From NCBI GenBank assembly GCA_017470985.1, contig JAFUXA010000013.1, positions 1-64,000 on the forward strand: a stretch of 64,000 bases of DNA, in the 5' to 3' direction. The translations under genes and the position numbers were made by a program. The notes beneath the pieces were generated by a model, which ran no database searches, was not told the DNA's origin, and saw only the letters and a list, made by a program, of their open reading frames with translations. This DNA is from Lachnospiraceae bacterium (GTDB lineage Bacteria; Bacillota; Clostridia; Lachnospirales; Lachnospiraceae). Positions 15,854-24,820 of this stretch are shown here, one piece after another (within the stretch, counting starts at the first letter, position 1; each line of letters opens with the position of its first letter).

Positions 15854-18358
15854 ATGAGAAAAATCAATATTAATAATGGATGGGAATTTATGTTAGGAGA
15901 AAAATCTAATTTCCCTATGATAAAAAATGAAACTAAAATTGTGAATTTACCCCATGATTTTATGATTGAATCTGATGTGGTAAATGGTTCGACTGGTAAA
16001 GCTGAGAGCGGATATTATCAGGGTGGAATAGGCACTTATATCAAGAAAATTACTTTGTCGGAGAATGAGTTGGCGGATGAAGTGCTTCTCAATGTGGAAG
16101 GCTGCTATGGTAAGACAAGGGTGCTTATTAATGGAAATCCTGTGGGAGGACATAAATATGGCTATACACCATTTGATATAGATATCCGTAAGTTCCTTAA
16201 AGTAGGAGAAAATGAGATTCAGATTGTGGTAAATAATAGCGATATGCCAAATGCCAGATGGTATACCGGTTCTGGTTTATATCGCGGAGTGAATTTGTTG
16301 TTTGCTCCTGCAATGCATATTGTGAATGATGGATTGTATGTATATACGAAAGAGATAGAGGGCAATGATATATTTGCTGTTGCAGAGGTTACTGTGCGCA
16401 ATAATCAGAGCAAGGCATCTGGGGATACAGAAGGTTTATTGAAACTCACTGTGACAGAAAGAGACAGTGGTGAAAATGTTGCTACCAGATACCAGAAGTT
16501 TAGAATTGGGGCTGGAGATACACTTGTTGTAAAGCAGAATTTCTACGTGGAAAATGGTAAGCTATGGAACATTGATGAGCCCAATATGTATGATGTGACA
16601 GCGGAGATTGGAATTGTATCAACAGGTCAGGTACATATGTCAGTGAACCCTCGTCAGGAGATAATTGAATCAATGGAGTATATTGATTCTATTTCTCGTC
16701 CAACAGGTTTTAGAATTATTTCATGTGATGTGAAAAATGGTTTGAGAATAAATGGAAAGCCGGTTAAATTAAAAGGTGGTTGCATACATCATGATAATGG
16801 ATTATTGGGAGCTGCAAGTTATTATGATGCAGAATATCGCAAGGTGAAGTTACATAAGGATAATGGATACAACGCACTCAGGTTGGCTCATAATCCACAG
16901 TCTACATGGCTTTTGGATATTTGTGATGAGCTTGGAATGATAGTGTACCATGAGGCTTATGATGTATGGAATCTGCCAAAGAATACATATGATTACAGCA
17001 ATAATTTTGCTGAGGATGCTGAGGCAGAATTAGAGACTATAATTCGTAGAGACCGAAATCATCCATCAATTGTATTTTGGTCAATTGGAAATGAACTGAC
17101 AGAACAGGGAGGCATGGCTGATGGCTACAAGGTGTCAGAGCATTTGGTTGAGGTTGTGAAAAATATGGATAATACCCGTCTTGTGTCAGGTGCTTTGTGT
17201 TCTTTCTTCAAGGGGTTGGATAATGAGGACAATGATAAATTCTGGGAAGTCCTTGCAAAAGAGGTGGCGTCTAAGGGAGGAAATATTGTAAATATTGATA
17301 ATTCTTATGGCATGAAACTATGGTTGGAATACACTGGCCCATTTGCTTCAAAGTGGGACGTAGTAGGTTATAATTACCTGAATTATCATTATGAGTCTAG
17401 TCATGAATTATATCCGGATCGGGTTATCTGCTGTACAGAAAGTAAGCCTAGTCAGTTTGAAGAGTATTGGGGAGATGTGAAGCGTCTGCCTTATGTTATT
17501 GGAGATTTCTTATGGACTAGTATGGATTATATTGGAGAGGCTGGAATCGGACAGACTGCTTACTGTAAACCTGAGGAGGCTGAACAGGTGGCGCGTATGT
17601 TAAATGTAGTGACTTATCCATGGAGACTGGCCAATGCTGGTGACTTTGATCTGTGTGGAAATCTAAAACCGCAGGGAGTATATCATCAGATTGTATGGGG
17701 CAGTCAGGATACATATATATTTACGAAGAATCCACAGAATAATGGATTGATAGAAGCGATTGGCAGATATGGTTGGCCTGAGGGAGGACATCATTGGTCA
17801 TGGGATTGTCAGGAAGGAGATGAAGTCAAGGTAGAAGTATATAGTGGTGCAGATGAAGTTGAACTTATATTAAATGGTAATTCACTGGGAAGGAAGGCTG
17901 CTGGATCTGATAATCATTTCAAGGCAATATATGATGTGCCATTTGAAAAGGGAGTACTGGAAGCTGTCAGCTACGTTGATGGAAATGAAATTTCAAGAGA
18001 TAAGATTGAGACTGTAGGAACGGCAGCAGCATTAAAGATAACACTGGAAAACAATGATGCCTTAGCTGATGGTCAAAGCTTAATATACGGCAGAGTAGAG
18101 ATAGTTGATGCAAATGGCAACTATGTCCCTACAGCGGAAGATGTGATGGGTAAATGTCATGTGACAGGTGCAGCATCTCTTGTTGGATTCGGTACTGGAA
18201 GAGGAAGAACAGATGAAAATTATACAGCTGGCGAATTTACCTCCTATGAGGGCAGATGGCAGTTTATAATTAGAAGTGGATTGGATGCTGGAAATGCAAA
18301 AGTTACAGTGGAAGCTCCAGGTTTAACATCTTCTGAAGTTGAAATACAGATAAAATAA
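15854..18358 (+). CDS. GH2 beta-galactosidase-type glycoside hydrolase
   Basis: About 834 residues, no signal peptide, so intracellular. N-terminal sugar-binding jelly roll (NNGWEFMLGE ... NLPHDFM ... ARWYTGSGLYRGVNLLF), immunoglobulin-like domain, then the TIM barrel with the acid/base in WSIGNELTEQG (Glu414) and the likely nucleophile in CCTESKPSQF (Glu529). The C-terminus (about 660-834) is a DUF4982-like domain (VEVYSGADEVELILNGNSLG) plus an Ig-like domain. It cleaves terminal beta-linked galactosyl or a related residue from imported oligosaccharides. The ATG at 15854 is preferred because AAGGAG lies 6 bases before it. Control by the divergent AraC protein is likely. Confidence 0.9.
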   Translation: MRKININNGWEFMLGEKSNFPMIKNETKIVNLPHDFMIESDVVNGSTGKAESGYYQGGIGTYIKKITLSENELADEVLLNVEGCYGKTRVLINGNPVGGHKYGYTPFDIDIRKFLKVGENEIQIVVNNSDMPNARWYTGSGLYRGVNLLFAPAMHIVNDGLYVYTKEIEGNDIFAVAEVTVRNNQSKASGDTEGLLKLTVTERDSGENVATRYQKFRIGAGDTLVVKQNFYVENGKLWNIDEPNMYDVTAEIGIVSTGQVHMSVNPRQEIIESMEYIDSISRPTGFRIISCDVKNGLRINGKPVKLKGGCIHHDNGLLGAASYYDAEYRKVKLHKDNGYNALRLAHNPQSTWLLDICDELGMIVYHEAYDVWNLPKNTYDYSNNFAEDAEAELETIIRRDRNHPSIVFWSIGNELTEQGGMADGYKVSEHLVEVVKNMDNTRLVSGALCSFFKGLDNEDNDKFWEVLAKEVASKGGNIVNIDNSYGMKLWLEYTGPFASKWDVVGYNYLNYHYESSHELYPDRVICCTESKPSQFEEYWGDVKRLPYVIGDFLWTSMDYIGEAGIGQTAYCKPEEAEQVARMLNVVTYPWRLANAGDFDLCGNLKPQGVYHQIVWGSQDTYIFTKNPQNNGLIEAIGRYGWPEGGHHWSWDCQEGDEVKVEVYSGADEVELILNGNSLGRKAAGSDNHFKAIYDVPFEKGVLEAVSYVDGNEISRDKIETVGTAAALKITLENNDALADGQSLIYGRVEIVDANGNYVPTAEDVMGKCHVTGAASLVGFGTGRGRTDENYTAGEFTSYEGRWQFIIRSGLDAGNAKVTVEAPGLTSSEVEIQIK

Positions 18359-18411
18359 TTATTTGCTATTGATGATATACATAACACTTGTATATAATTA
18401 GCAAGATTATC

Positions 18412-18515
18412 TTGACAAGAATACAATATATGGTACTATGTTAGTGGTGACTAACTCAAAGAACGCCGGCGCATACCGGCGATTCTTTTTAGCGCATGGT
18501 TAGTTGCGACTAACC
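18412..18515 (+). promoter_or_regulatory. Promoter with two identical-core palindromes flanking a terminator-like hairpin
   Basis: TTGACA (18412-18417), 16 bases, TACTAT (18434-18439). GTTAGT-GGTG-ACTAAC (18440-18455) follows directly, then a hairpin CGCCGG/CCGGCG with ATTCTTTTTAG (about 18461-18491), then GGTTAGT-TGCG-ACTAACC (18498-18515). The palindromes resemble DtxR-type metal-regulator sites (TTAG/CTAA half-sites), and the downstream genes are of the iron-starvation type. The order operator-terminator-operator is unusual and could combine repression with attenuation. Confidence 0.55.
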
Positions 18516-18658
18516 TGCTTATTCATTTATTGCTGGTCTTACAAATAAGCAAGTTGTTGTAATCTATATTGCCAGGTTGACTCGTATACATATTGATCAA
18601 GGGGAAACTGGCATGCGCAGGGTGGGCGCTGTAGCGTAGAAAATAGGAGAATGAACAG

Positions 18659-19228
18659 ATGCCGGAGAAATATGTTATAGAACATTGTTCCCCAACACTT
18701 GCGGGAATTAAGACTGGAAATTTATTCAGAATACAACTGGAAGGCCTTTCAAACATTTATGACGAAATACGAGAGTTGAATAATATATTGTTGAGTAAGG
18801 GTTTGAGAACTGTTCCGGTTCAAATAACTGATAAGTATGCGCTTGTATACATTTACAGACCGGATTTGCTGGAAAGAGACTTAAAATGTCCGGAGGCCCT
18901 TGAGATATTACATGATAAAGGATACGCGTGTACAAGTACTATGAGTTGTCTGGTTCAATTGATTCGTCATTTGGCAGAGGACAATGAATTCCCTCATGAG
19001 ATTGGATTGTTTCTTGGATATCCTCCATCTGATGTGAAACAATTCATGGCAAATCCATGCCAGGGAGTACAGTGTTCTGGTTGCTGGAAAGCATATTCGA
19101 ATCCGGCGGAGGCTGAAAGAACATTTAACAGATATAAGAAATGTACTGAGGTTTATCGACGACTACATAAGGAAGGGAAGAGTTTATCACAGTTAGCAGT
19201 TAAGACACAGAAAGGAAGGTGCAGATAA
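18659..19228 (+). CDS. DUF3793 family protein
   Basis: 189 residues, soluble. The family pattern is visible: EHCSPTLAGIKTGNLF at the start, a central LVQLIRHLAEDNEFPHEIGLFLGYPPSDVKQF, and Cys-containing CQGVQCSGCWKAYSN. The biochemical function is unknown. In clostridia, members are usually encoded beside flavodoxin and ferrous-iron transport (feo) genes, which fits the flavodoxin and FeoB-associated gene here. TAGGAG lies about 10 bases before the ATG. A 144-base leader containing a GCTTATT/AATAAGC pair separates the second palindrome from the gene. The stop overlaps the flavodoxin ATG (TAATG). Confidence 0.85.
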   Translation: MPEKYVIEHCSPTLAGIKTGNLFRIQLEGLSNIYDEIRELNNILLSKGLRTVPVQITDKYALVYIYRPDLLERDLKCPEALEILHDKGYACTSTMSCLVQLIRHLAEDNEFPHEIGLFLGYPPSDVKQFMANPCQGVQCSGCWKAYSNPAEAERTFNRYKKCTEVYRRLHKEGKSLSQLAVKTQKGRCR

Positions 19229-19650
19229 TGAGTAAAGTAGCAGTAGTTTATTGGAGTGGTTCTGGTAATACACAGATGATGGCTGATGCAGTTGAGGCTG
19301 GTGCCAAGGATAAAGGAGCAGAAGTAAGTGTATTTCAGGCAGTAGATTTTTCGGCAGATAAGGTAAAGGACTTTGATGGAATTGCATTTGGCTGTCCTGC
19401 AATGGGAGCTGAGGTTTTGGAAGAGTCAGAGTTTGAGCCAATGTTTGCTTCAGTTGAAAATTCTCTTGCAGGAAAGAAAATCGGCCTATTTGGATCGTAT
19501 GGATGGGGCGATGGAGAATGGATGAGAGATTGGCAGGACAGAGTAAATGGAGTTGGCGCAAATCTTGTGACAGATGGAGTTATGGCCAATAATACTCCTG
19601 ATGATAATGCTCTCGGAGAGTGCCGCGCTTTAGGCGGATATTTAGCATAG
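19228..19650 (+). CDS. Flavodoxin
   Basis: 140 residues, the usual length for short-chain flavodoxin. The FMN phosphate loop is YWSGSGNTQMM near the N-terminus; FGCPAMGAEVLEESEF and LFGSYGWGDGEWM are the isoalloxazine-binding loops. It replaces ferredoxin as a low-potential electron carrier when iron is short. The start at 19228 is supported by AAGGAAGG about 8 bases upstream and overlaps the DUF3793 stop by one base, so the two are translationally coupled. The palindromic promoter upstream fits iron control. Confidence 0.93.
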   Translation: MSKVAVVYWSGSGNTQMMADAVEAGAKDKGAEVSVFQAVDFSADKVKDFDGIAFGCPAMGAEVLEESEFEPMFASVENSLAGKKIGLFGSYGWGDGEWMRDWQDRVNGVGANLVTDGVMANNTPDDNALGECRALGGYLA

Positions 19651-19676
19651 AAATTATATTAAGGGTGTGATATAAA

Positions 19677-20024
19677 ATGGAAAATATTATTATTATAGCG
19701 ATTATAGCAGTGGTTGTTTTACTTGCAATAAAGCCCACCGTTGACCATTTCAAAGGAAAAGGAGCATGCTGTGGAGGCGGTAGTTTAGTGCCGGAACATA
19801 AAACTCTAGATGGACCAATAATTGACAAACGTGTATTTCATGTCGAAGGTATGACTTGTGATAATTGTAAAATCAGAGTGGAAAGAGCTATAAATAGTAT
19901 TGATGGAGTAGCTGCTAAAGTAAATCTGAAGAAGAAGACAGTTACGGTTGAATATTGCATCCTGGTAGAAGATGATGTAATTATAGCTGCTGTAGAAAAA
20001 GCGGGCTATAATTGCACCATCTAA
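19677..20024 (+). CDS. FeoB-associated Cys-rich membrane segment fused to a heavy-metal-associated (HMA) domain
   Basis: 115 residues. The first ~22 residues form one membrane helix (IIIIAIIAVVVLLAI), followed by GKGACCGGGS, the pattern of the short 'FeoB-associated Cys-rich membrane protein' family. From about residue 50 it continues into a ferredoxin-fold HMA domain with the metal motif MTCDNC. Such HMA domains bind Cu(I) or similar soft metals, so this couples a small membrane anchor from the iron-uptake context to a metallochaperone-like domain. It is the third gene of the DUF3793/flavodoxin operon (26-base gap). No feoA or feoB is present. Confidence 0.75.
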   Translation: MENIIIIAIIAVVVLLAIKPTVDHFKGKGACCGGGSLVPEHKTLDGPIIDKRVFHVEGMTCDNCKIRVERAINSIDGVAAKVNLKKKTVTVEYCILVEDDVIIAAVEKAGYNCTI

Positions 20025-20072
20025 TAACAAAATACTTATTTTAGATACAAGCTATTATATATGAATGCTTGT

Positions 20073-20474
20073 TTAGAAGTTAATAGTTTCTGGCTCCTTG
20101 GTAAATGAGCAAAATGTTGCAGTTGCATTTTCAAAATAAAATACTGCTGTGTTGTCATCTTCTGCACTATACATCTTCTGTAATGCAGGATAGGCATCTA
20201 ACATGGATTTCTTGGCCTCATATCTATCATCGAGTTTCAATTCACCGGATAATCGGATCCAATCTCCTTTTACCATAGCTGAAATCTCAACTTTAGGATT
20301 TGCCAGAATTTGTTTTGCCACATCCTTGGACTTTCCTGTCTGAATATATAACTTGTCCTCAAAAATATGTGCTGTACCAAATGGACGTACGCGAGGCTGA
20401 TCACCGTCAGTTGTTGCCAGATAATAAGTTCCTGATTCCTTTAAAAAATCACATACTCGTTCAATGTTTCCCAT
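20073..20474 (-). CDS. Pyridoxamine 5'-phosphate oxidase-like (split beta-barrel flavin-binding) protein
   Basis: 133 residues. The family start is TYYLATTDGDQPRVRPFG, followed by DKLYIQTGKSKDVAKQI and the barrel strand WIRLSGELKL. These small PNPOx-like proteins bind FMN or related flavins; most have no proven substrate, and true vitamin B6 activity is unlikely. It stands alone, convergent with the HMA gene, with AGGAGG before the ATG. A perfect 7-4-7 inverted repeat lies just upstream. Confidence 0.88.
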   Translation of the reverse strand: MGNIERVCDFLKESGTYYLATTDGDQPRVRPFGTAHIFEDKLYIQTGKSKDVAKQILANPKVEISAMVKGDWIRLSGELKLDDRYEAKKSMLDAYPALQKMYSAEDDNTAVFYFENATATFCSFTKEPETINF

Positions 20475-20503
20475 AGTTGAATCCTCCTTGTTATATGAAT
20501 TTA

Positions 20504-20521
20504 TATGCCTGGTAAGGCATA
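20504..20521. promoter_or_regulatory. Inverted repeat upstream of the PNPOx-like gene
   Basis: TATGCCT-GGTA-AGGCATA, perfect over 7+7 bases, 30 bases before the start codon on the minus strand. It is a candidate operator; the regulator is unknown. Confidence 0.4.
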
Positions 20522-20590
20522 ACTAACTTTCTTATATAATGCCACTAAAGCAGGCCTTTGTATATAGTAAATTTGTTAAATTATATATAT

Positions 20591-20640
20591 TCTTAAACAA
20601 ATCTTAATGACTTCACATATTTATTCTTAAAATTGAATAG
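20591..20640 (+). promoter_or_regulatory. TCTTAA repeats at 11-bp multiples, candidate response-regulator sites
   Basis: TCTTAA occurs at 20591, 20602 and 20635: spacings 11 and 33 bases, that is on one helical face. OmpR/PhoB-type regulators bind tandem half-sites with 11-base period, so this probably marks autoregulation by the downstream response regulator. Confidence 0.4.
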
Positions 20641-20695
20641 TATAGAATGAAAAGCGTAATAAATATTTTGCAAAATATTAGTGGAGATTATGACT

Positions 20696-21433
20696 ATGTA
20701 CAAAATACTTGTGTGTGATGACGAGAGAGATATTGTAAATGCTTTGAAAATATATCTGACGGGAGAGGGATATGATGTTTTAGAAGCCTACAACGGTTGC
20801 GAGGCCCTAGACATCTTGAACAGATGCAATGGAGTAAACTCTGATGGTACAGAGGCAATTCATCTGGTGCTTATGGATATAATGATGCCGCAGATGGATG
20901 GAATAGAAGCCATGGTGGAGCTTCGTAAATCATATAATATTCCTGTGATTTTGCTTACAGCTAAATCAGAAGATATGGATAAGGTGTTGGGACTAAATGT
21001 TGGTGCAGATGATTATATTACCAAACCATTTAATCCGGTGGAATTAATAGCCAGAGTTAAATCTCAGCTTCGCAGATATATGATGTTGGGCGGTGCCCAG
21101 ATGCAGGTTGTACCTGAGGAAGAAGCTCGACAGAAGCTGATCATAGGCGGAATCGAGCTGGATGACAGATCCAAGGAAGTTACTCTGGATGGTGAAAACG
21201 TAAATCTGACTCCTAGAGAGTATGACATTCTGAAATTACTTATGAAGCATCCTGGCAAAGTATATTCCCCTCAGGAGATATATCAGGAAGTGTGGCAGGA
21301 TCCGGCTTATGGAACAGAGAATACAGTGGCAGTGCATGTACGTCATTTGCGGGAAAAGCTGGAGTACGATCCGGCAAACCCTCGTTATCTCATAGCAGTG
21401 TGGGGACATGGTTATAAAATGTGTGATAATTGA
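20696..21433 (+). CDS. OmpR/PhoB-family response regulator
   Basis: About 245 residues. Receiver domain with acidic pair DDERD, phospho-acceptor Asp61 in VLMDIMMP, Thr in ILLTAKS and Lys in YITKPFNPVEL. An OmpR-type winged helix follows (LTPREYDILKLLMKHPGKVYSPQEIYQEVW ... TVAVHVRHLREKL). It resembles VanR-like regulators. The ATG at 20696 is preferred (GTGGAG 9 bases before); 20690 or a GTG at 20681 are alternatives. The kinase gene follows after 13 bases. Confidence 0.92.
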   Translation: MYKILVCDDERDIVNALKIYLTGEGYDVLEAYNGCEALDILNRCNGVNSDGTEAIHLVLMDIMMPQMDGIEAMVELRKSYNIPVILLTAKSEDMDKVLGLNVGADDYITKPFNPVELIARVKSQLRRYMMLGGAQMQVVPEEEARQKLIIGGIELDDRSKEVTLDGENVNLTPREYDILKLLMKHPGKVYSPQEIYQEVWQDPAYGTENTVAVHVRHLREKLEYDPANPRYLIAVWGHGYKMCDN

Positions 21434-21446
21434 GAGGAAGAATGAA

Positions 21447-23063
21447 ATGTTTGAGAAATTAAAAGGAAAACCTTCGGCCAAAATATTATTTTTTGTGTTG
21501 TCAGTTTTATCAATAACATTTTCAATAGTAGAATTCGGCAATATATTGTTGAAGAGTATGCTGTTGGAATATGGAAGTGGAGACCTGTACAGAGAACTTC
21601 AGGTTGATTATATCGAGGATTATGTGCATGGGATTGAAAATATGTCGGATATCAGTATTTATCTGGGATTGGTAGTTGGTATAATATGCAGTATTTTCTT
21701 CTTTATAGGTTATATGACTATATCAGGGTACTATGTTGTAGATAAAGAGTTACAGGTTCAGAGACGTGGATTGTCAAAGATACCATTGGATCTAAATTTT
21801 GTTATATTCATGGTGCTAGAAGGACTGGCAATGAGTTTGCTGGCAGAGCTCAGTTATGTGCTTGAAATGGGCAGTAATATGGCCGGAATAATTGTGTTGA
21901 TGATATGCCTCATTGCTGTGGCTATGGTGGTTGTAGCTTTGCTTTATGTCATGACATTGTCAGTGAATTTTAAGTTGCCACAGTGGTGGAGACATACGAT
22001 TTGTTACAAGATTATTGATTTTATTTTGGGAATTGTGAGAAATGTGTCGGACAATATACGCTGTAATATGGCTCGTATAAAGCTTCAGCGACGTATATGG
22101 ATGATTGTTGGGGCAGTAAGTTTTGCTGAGTTTATACTATTATTGGCATGTCTGGATACTGATGCGTACGGATTTCTGATTTTATTATGGTTTTTTGAGA
22201 AGATAATACTAATAGTTTTTGTTTACAGATTGATAAATCAATATGCCCAGATAAAGGATGCGACACAGAGAATATCCGAAGGAGATTTGGAGGCAGAAGT
22301 TGATACAACCAAGATGTTTATTGATTTGAAGGAGGAAGGAGAATATCTGAAGTCAATCAAAAACGGCTTGGATGTGGCAATCGAACAGCGTATGAAGTCA
22401 GAGAGATTTCAGACAGAACTTATAACTAATGTCAGTCACGATATCAAGACTCCACTTACTTCTATCATCAATTATGTGGATTTACTTGGCAAGGAGAAGT
22501 TGGAAAATGCCAAGGCTAAAGAATACTTAGAGGTGCTGGCTCGCCAGTCCCAGAGACTGAAGAAATTATTGCAGGATCTGTTGGATGCATCCAAAGCTTC
22601 TACAGGAAATGTTGAATTACATATGGAGCAGGTCAATGCTGGAGTACTTCTGAATCAGACTGTTGGCGAGTTTCAGGAGAAGCTTATGGAATCAGGTGTT
22701 GAACTTAATATCAAAGTGCCAAATGAAGAGGTGAGGATTTATGCAGACAGCCGCTACCTATGGCGAGTGTTCGACAATCTAATGAATAATATATGTAAAT
22801 ATTCTCAGAGTGGCACCAGGGCTTATATTAATCTGGAGAAGACAGATGATAGGACAATTATAACTTTCTTGAACATTTCCAGGGAACCGCTGAATATATC
22901 TGGCGAAGAACTGATGCAGAGATTTGTCAGAGGTGATTCTTCCAGAAATACAGAGGGTAGCGGATTGGGACTTTCAATCGCTCAGTCCCTCACGAAGTTA
23001 ATGGGTGGCGAGATGCAGCTGTCTGTGGAAGGTGACTTATTCAAAGTTCAGTTGTTGTTTTAA
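21447..23063 (+). CDS. Sensor histidine kinase, multi-pass
   Basis: About 538 residues. Six hydrophobic segments fill the first ~275 residues with no large extracellular domain, so it probably senses the membrane or an accessory protein. Then a short HAMP-like stretch (DATQRISEGDLEAEVD), the phospho-acceptor His331 in NVSHDIKTPLTS, N box (FDNLMNNICKYS) and G box (GSGLGLSIAQSLTKLMGG). It forms a two-component pair with the preceding regulator. The start at 21447 follows GAGAGGAAG; the longer frame overlaps the regulator gene. The stimulus is unknown. No transporter of the BceAB type is adjacent. Confidence 0.92.
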   Translation: MFEKLKGKPSAKILFFVLSVLSITFSIVEFGNILLKSMLLEYGSGDLYRELQVDYIEDYVHGIENMSDISIYLGLVVGIICSIFFFIGYMTISGYYVVDKELQVQRRGLSKIPLDLNFVIFMVLEGLAMSLLAELSYVLEMGSNMAGIIVLMICLIAVAMVVVALLYVMTLSVNFKLPQWWRHTICYKIIDFILGIVRNVSDNIRCNMARIKLQRRIWMIVGAVSFAEFILLLACLDTDAYGFLILLWFFEKIILIVFVYRLINQYAQIKDATQRISEGDLEAEVDTTKMFIDLKEEGEYLKSIKNGLDVAIEQRMKSERFQTELITNVSHDIKTPLTSIINYVDLLGKEKLENAKAKEYLEVLARQSQRLKKLLQDLLDASKASTGNVELHMEQVNAGVLLNQTVGEFQEKLMESGVELNIKVPNEEVRIYADSRYLWRVFDNLMNNICKYSQSGTRAYINLEKTDDRTIITFLNISREPLNISGEELMQRFVRGDSSRNTEGSGLGLSIAQSLTKLMGGEMQLSVEGDLFKVQLLF

Positions 23064-23144
23064 AAAATAAAATAAAATTTATAAAATTTATCTATCAAAA
23101 TGAGTTTTTTACAAAAAAAAATACCGTTCTACAATTTATATCTA

Positions 23145-23180
23145 CACAACCATATTAATATTATTTTATAACCGGTTGTG
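23145..23180 (+). promoter_or_regulatory. Inverted repeat before the second GPH transporter
   Basis: CACAACC (23145-23151) and GGTTGTG (23174-23180) are perfect inverted copies 22 bases apart, ending 30 bases before the start codon. It is either a looped operator or a leader hairpin. The surrounding 147 bases are otherwise very AT-rich. Confidence 0.35.
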
Positions 23181-23210
23181 AAAAAGGATTATAAATTGGA
23201 GGATGGTATT

Positions 23211-24617
23211 ATGTCGAAGAAACCTTTGGGATTAGACAACAATGGGGTTCAAAGAGTTATGAGAAAAAGCGATTTCTTCGCTGATTCATTGGGGCAATTT
23301 GCCCTCAATGCTATTTCCGGTCTTGTGGGACAGCTTACTTATTTCTACACTGACAAGGTAGGAATGGCTGCTGGAGCAGTGGCAACAGTATTTTTTATCT
23401 GTAAAATAATTGATGCTTTTACAGATATTATTATGGGAAATATTGTAGATCACACTCCACCTGGACGAGAGAAGTATAGACCTTGGATTTTGAGAATGGC
23501 TATTCCGGCTGCAATTGTAATAGTTGCATTATTTACAGTGCCGGGAGGATTGCCGGATACAATGAAACTGGCATATATGTTTATTACAAACATTTTGCTT
23601 ACAGCAGTAATCTATACAGCAATATGTATTCCTTATGCTTCTATTCAGGTTGTTAGAACCAACAGTCAGCAGGAGCGAGCTTTGATGGGCACATGGAGAT
23701 CTGCAGCAGGCTATGTATCAGGAATGATTATTGCTATTGGTATTATTCCTATTACCAATGCACTTGGTGGTAATCAGAATGCATGGATTAAATTTGCAGT
23801 AGGATTTGCTCTTACAGTTGTATTGGCTTTGCTGATTTGTTATCTGAAGTCAAAGGAGACTGCAGCTGATTCCAAGAGTGAGGTACAGGTGGAAGATATT
23901 CATAACAATGACGAGGAGCCAGTGTCATTTGCCCAGGCTATCAGCAATCTGTTCCATAATAAGTATTGGGTGTTGGTTCTTCTAATGGGATTTATGGTAA
24001 ATGTATCTTATGGTGTAAATGGAGCTTCAGGTTCATATTACTGTAAATGGATATATGGAAATGATAACCTGACAGCGATTCTAGGCGGTGTTGGACTTAT
24101 TCCTACATTCCTGGGATTTGGTCTCATTGGAGTAATGGTAAAGAAACTGGGAGTTACCAAGACACTTAGACTTTCATTTATCATTGGAATTGTAGCGACA
24201 GCTCTTCGTATTATCGATCCAACGAACTTCGTATACAATACAGTGCTTGGATGTTTCAGTACATTTGCCACAATTCCTATGATGTGCTTGCAGGGTGTGT
24301 TGACAGCTATGTCTATTGATTATAATGAGTACAAATTTGGAAAGCGCATGGTTGCAACTTCACAGTCAGCATCAAGCTTTGGAATGAAAATCGGTTCTGG
24401 AATTGGAGCATCAGTTATTGGTTGGTGTCTGGCGGTGGCTCATTATGATGGATTTGCCACAGTACTTACACCTGCAGTAAGACAGGCTATTTATACATTC
24501 TGTATTTACATTCCATTGGCGCTGTTTGTTTTCTTATTTATACTTATGTTGAGATTCGATCTTGAGGCGAAGCTTCCTGAGTATAAAAAAGAGATTGAGG
24601 CACGTAAAGCAAAATAG
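23211..24617 (+). CDS. GPH-family sugar:cation symporter
   Basis: 468 residues, about 12 membrane segments. Family marks: FFADSLGQFALNAISGLVGQLTYFYTDKVG, IIDAFTDIIMGNIVDHTPPGREKYRPW, and SIDYNEYKFGKRMVATSQSASSFG in the second half. It imports a glycoside or oligosaccharide with a cation. The ATG at 23211 is supported by TTGGAGGATGG; the longer frame would begin at a GTG inside the inverted repeat. The nearest gene downstream is a decayed AraC regulator, and the two-component system ends 147 bases upstream, so its substrate and control are open. Confidence 0.9.
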   Translation: MSKKPLGLDNNGVQRVMRKSDFFADSLGQFALNAISGLVGQLTYFYTDKVGMAAGAVATVFFICKIIDAFTDIIMGNIVDHTPPGREKYRPWILRMAIPAAIVIVALFTVPGGLPDTMKLAYMFITNILLTAVIYTAICIPYASIQVVRTNSQQERALMGTWRSAAGYVSGMIIAIGIIPITNALGGNQNAWIKFAVGFALTVVLALLICYLKSKETAADSKSEVQVEDIHNNDEEPVSFAQAISNLFHNKYWVLVLLMGFMVNVSYGVNGASGSYYCKWIYGNDNLTAILGGVGLIPTFLGFGLIGVMVKKLGVTKTLRLSFIIGIVATALRIIDPTNFVYNTVLGCFSTFATIPMMCLQGVLTAMSIDYNEYKFGKRMVATSQSASSFGMKIGSGIGASVIGWCLAVAHYDGFATVLTPAVRQAIYTFCIYIPLALFVFLFILMLRFDLEAKLPEYKKEIEARKAK

Positions 24618-24666
24618 TAAATGGGTAGTTTTGAAGAGGCTGGTTAAAATAAAATAGTTTAATAAG

Positions 24667-24705
24667 GCGGCTTTGTTGGATTTTTTCTGACAAGGTCGCT
24701 TTTTT
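24667..24705 (+). terminator. Intrinsic terminator after GPH transporter
   Basis: Ten consecutive pairs (two G-T) between 24667-24676 and 24690-24699, then six T. Confidence 0.75.
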
Positions 24706-24820
24706 GTGAAAAATTTACATATTTGTCATGGATTTTACTTATTTAGTGGAAATGTTTTGAGTGTATGATATTATAAATTCAGGTAGGATTGGTATTTGAA
24801 GTAAGGATGGAGAATCATAA

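Noticed and set aside
18412..18515. Integron attC-like or mobile-element ends formed by the paired palindromes
   Set aside because: No recombinase, no inverted terminal element structure beyond the 16-18 bp sites, and the content between them is just a terminator; regulator sites explain it better.
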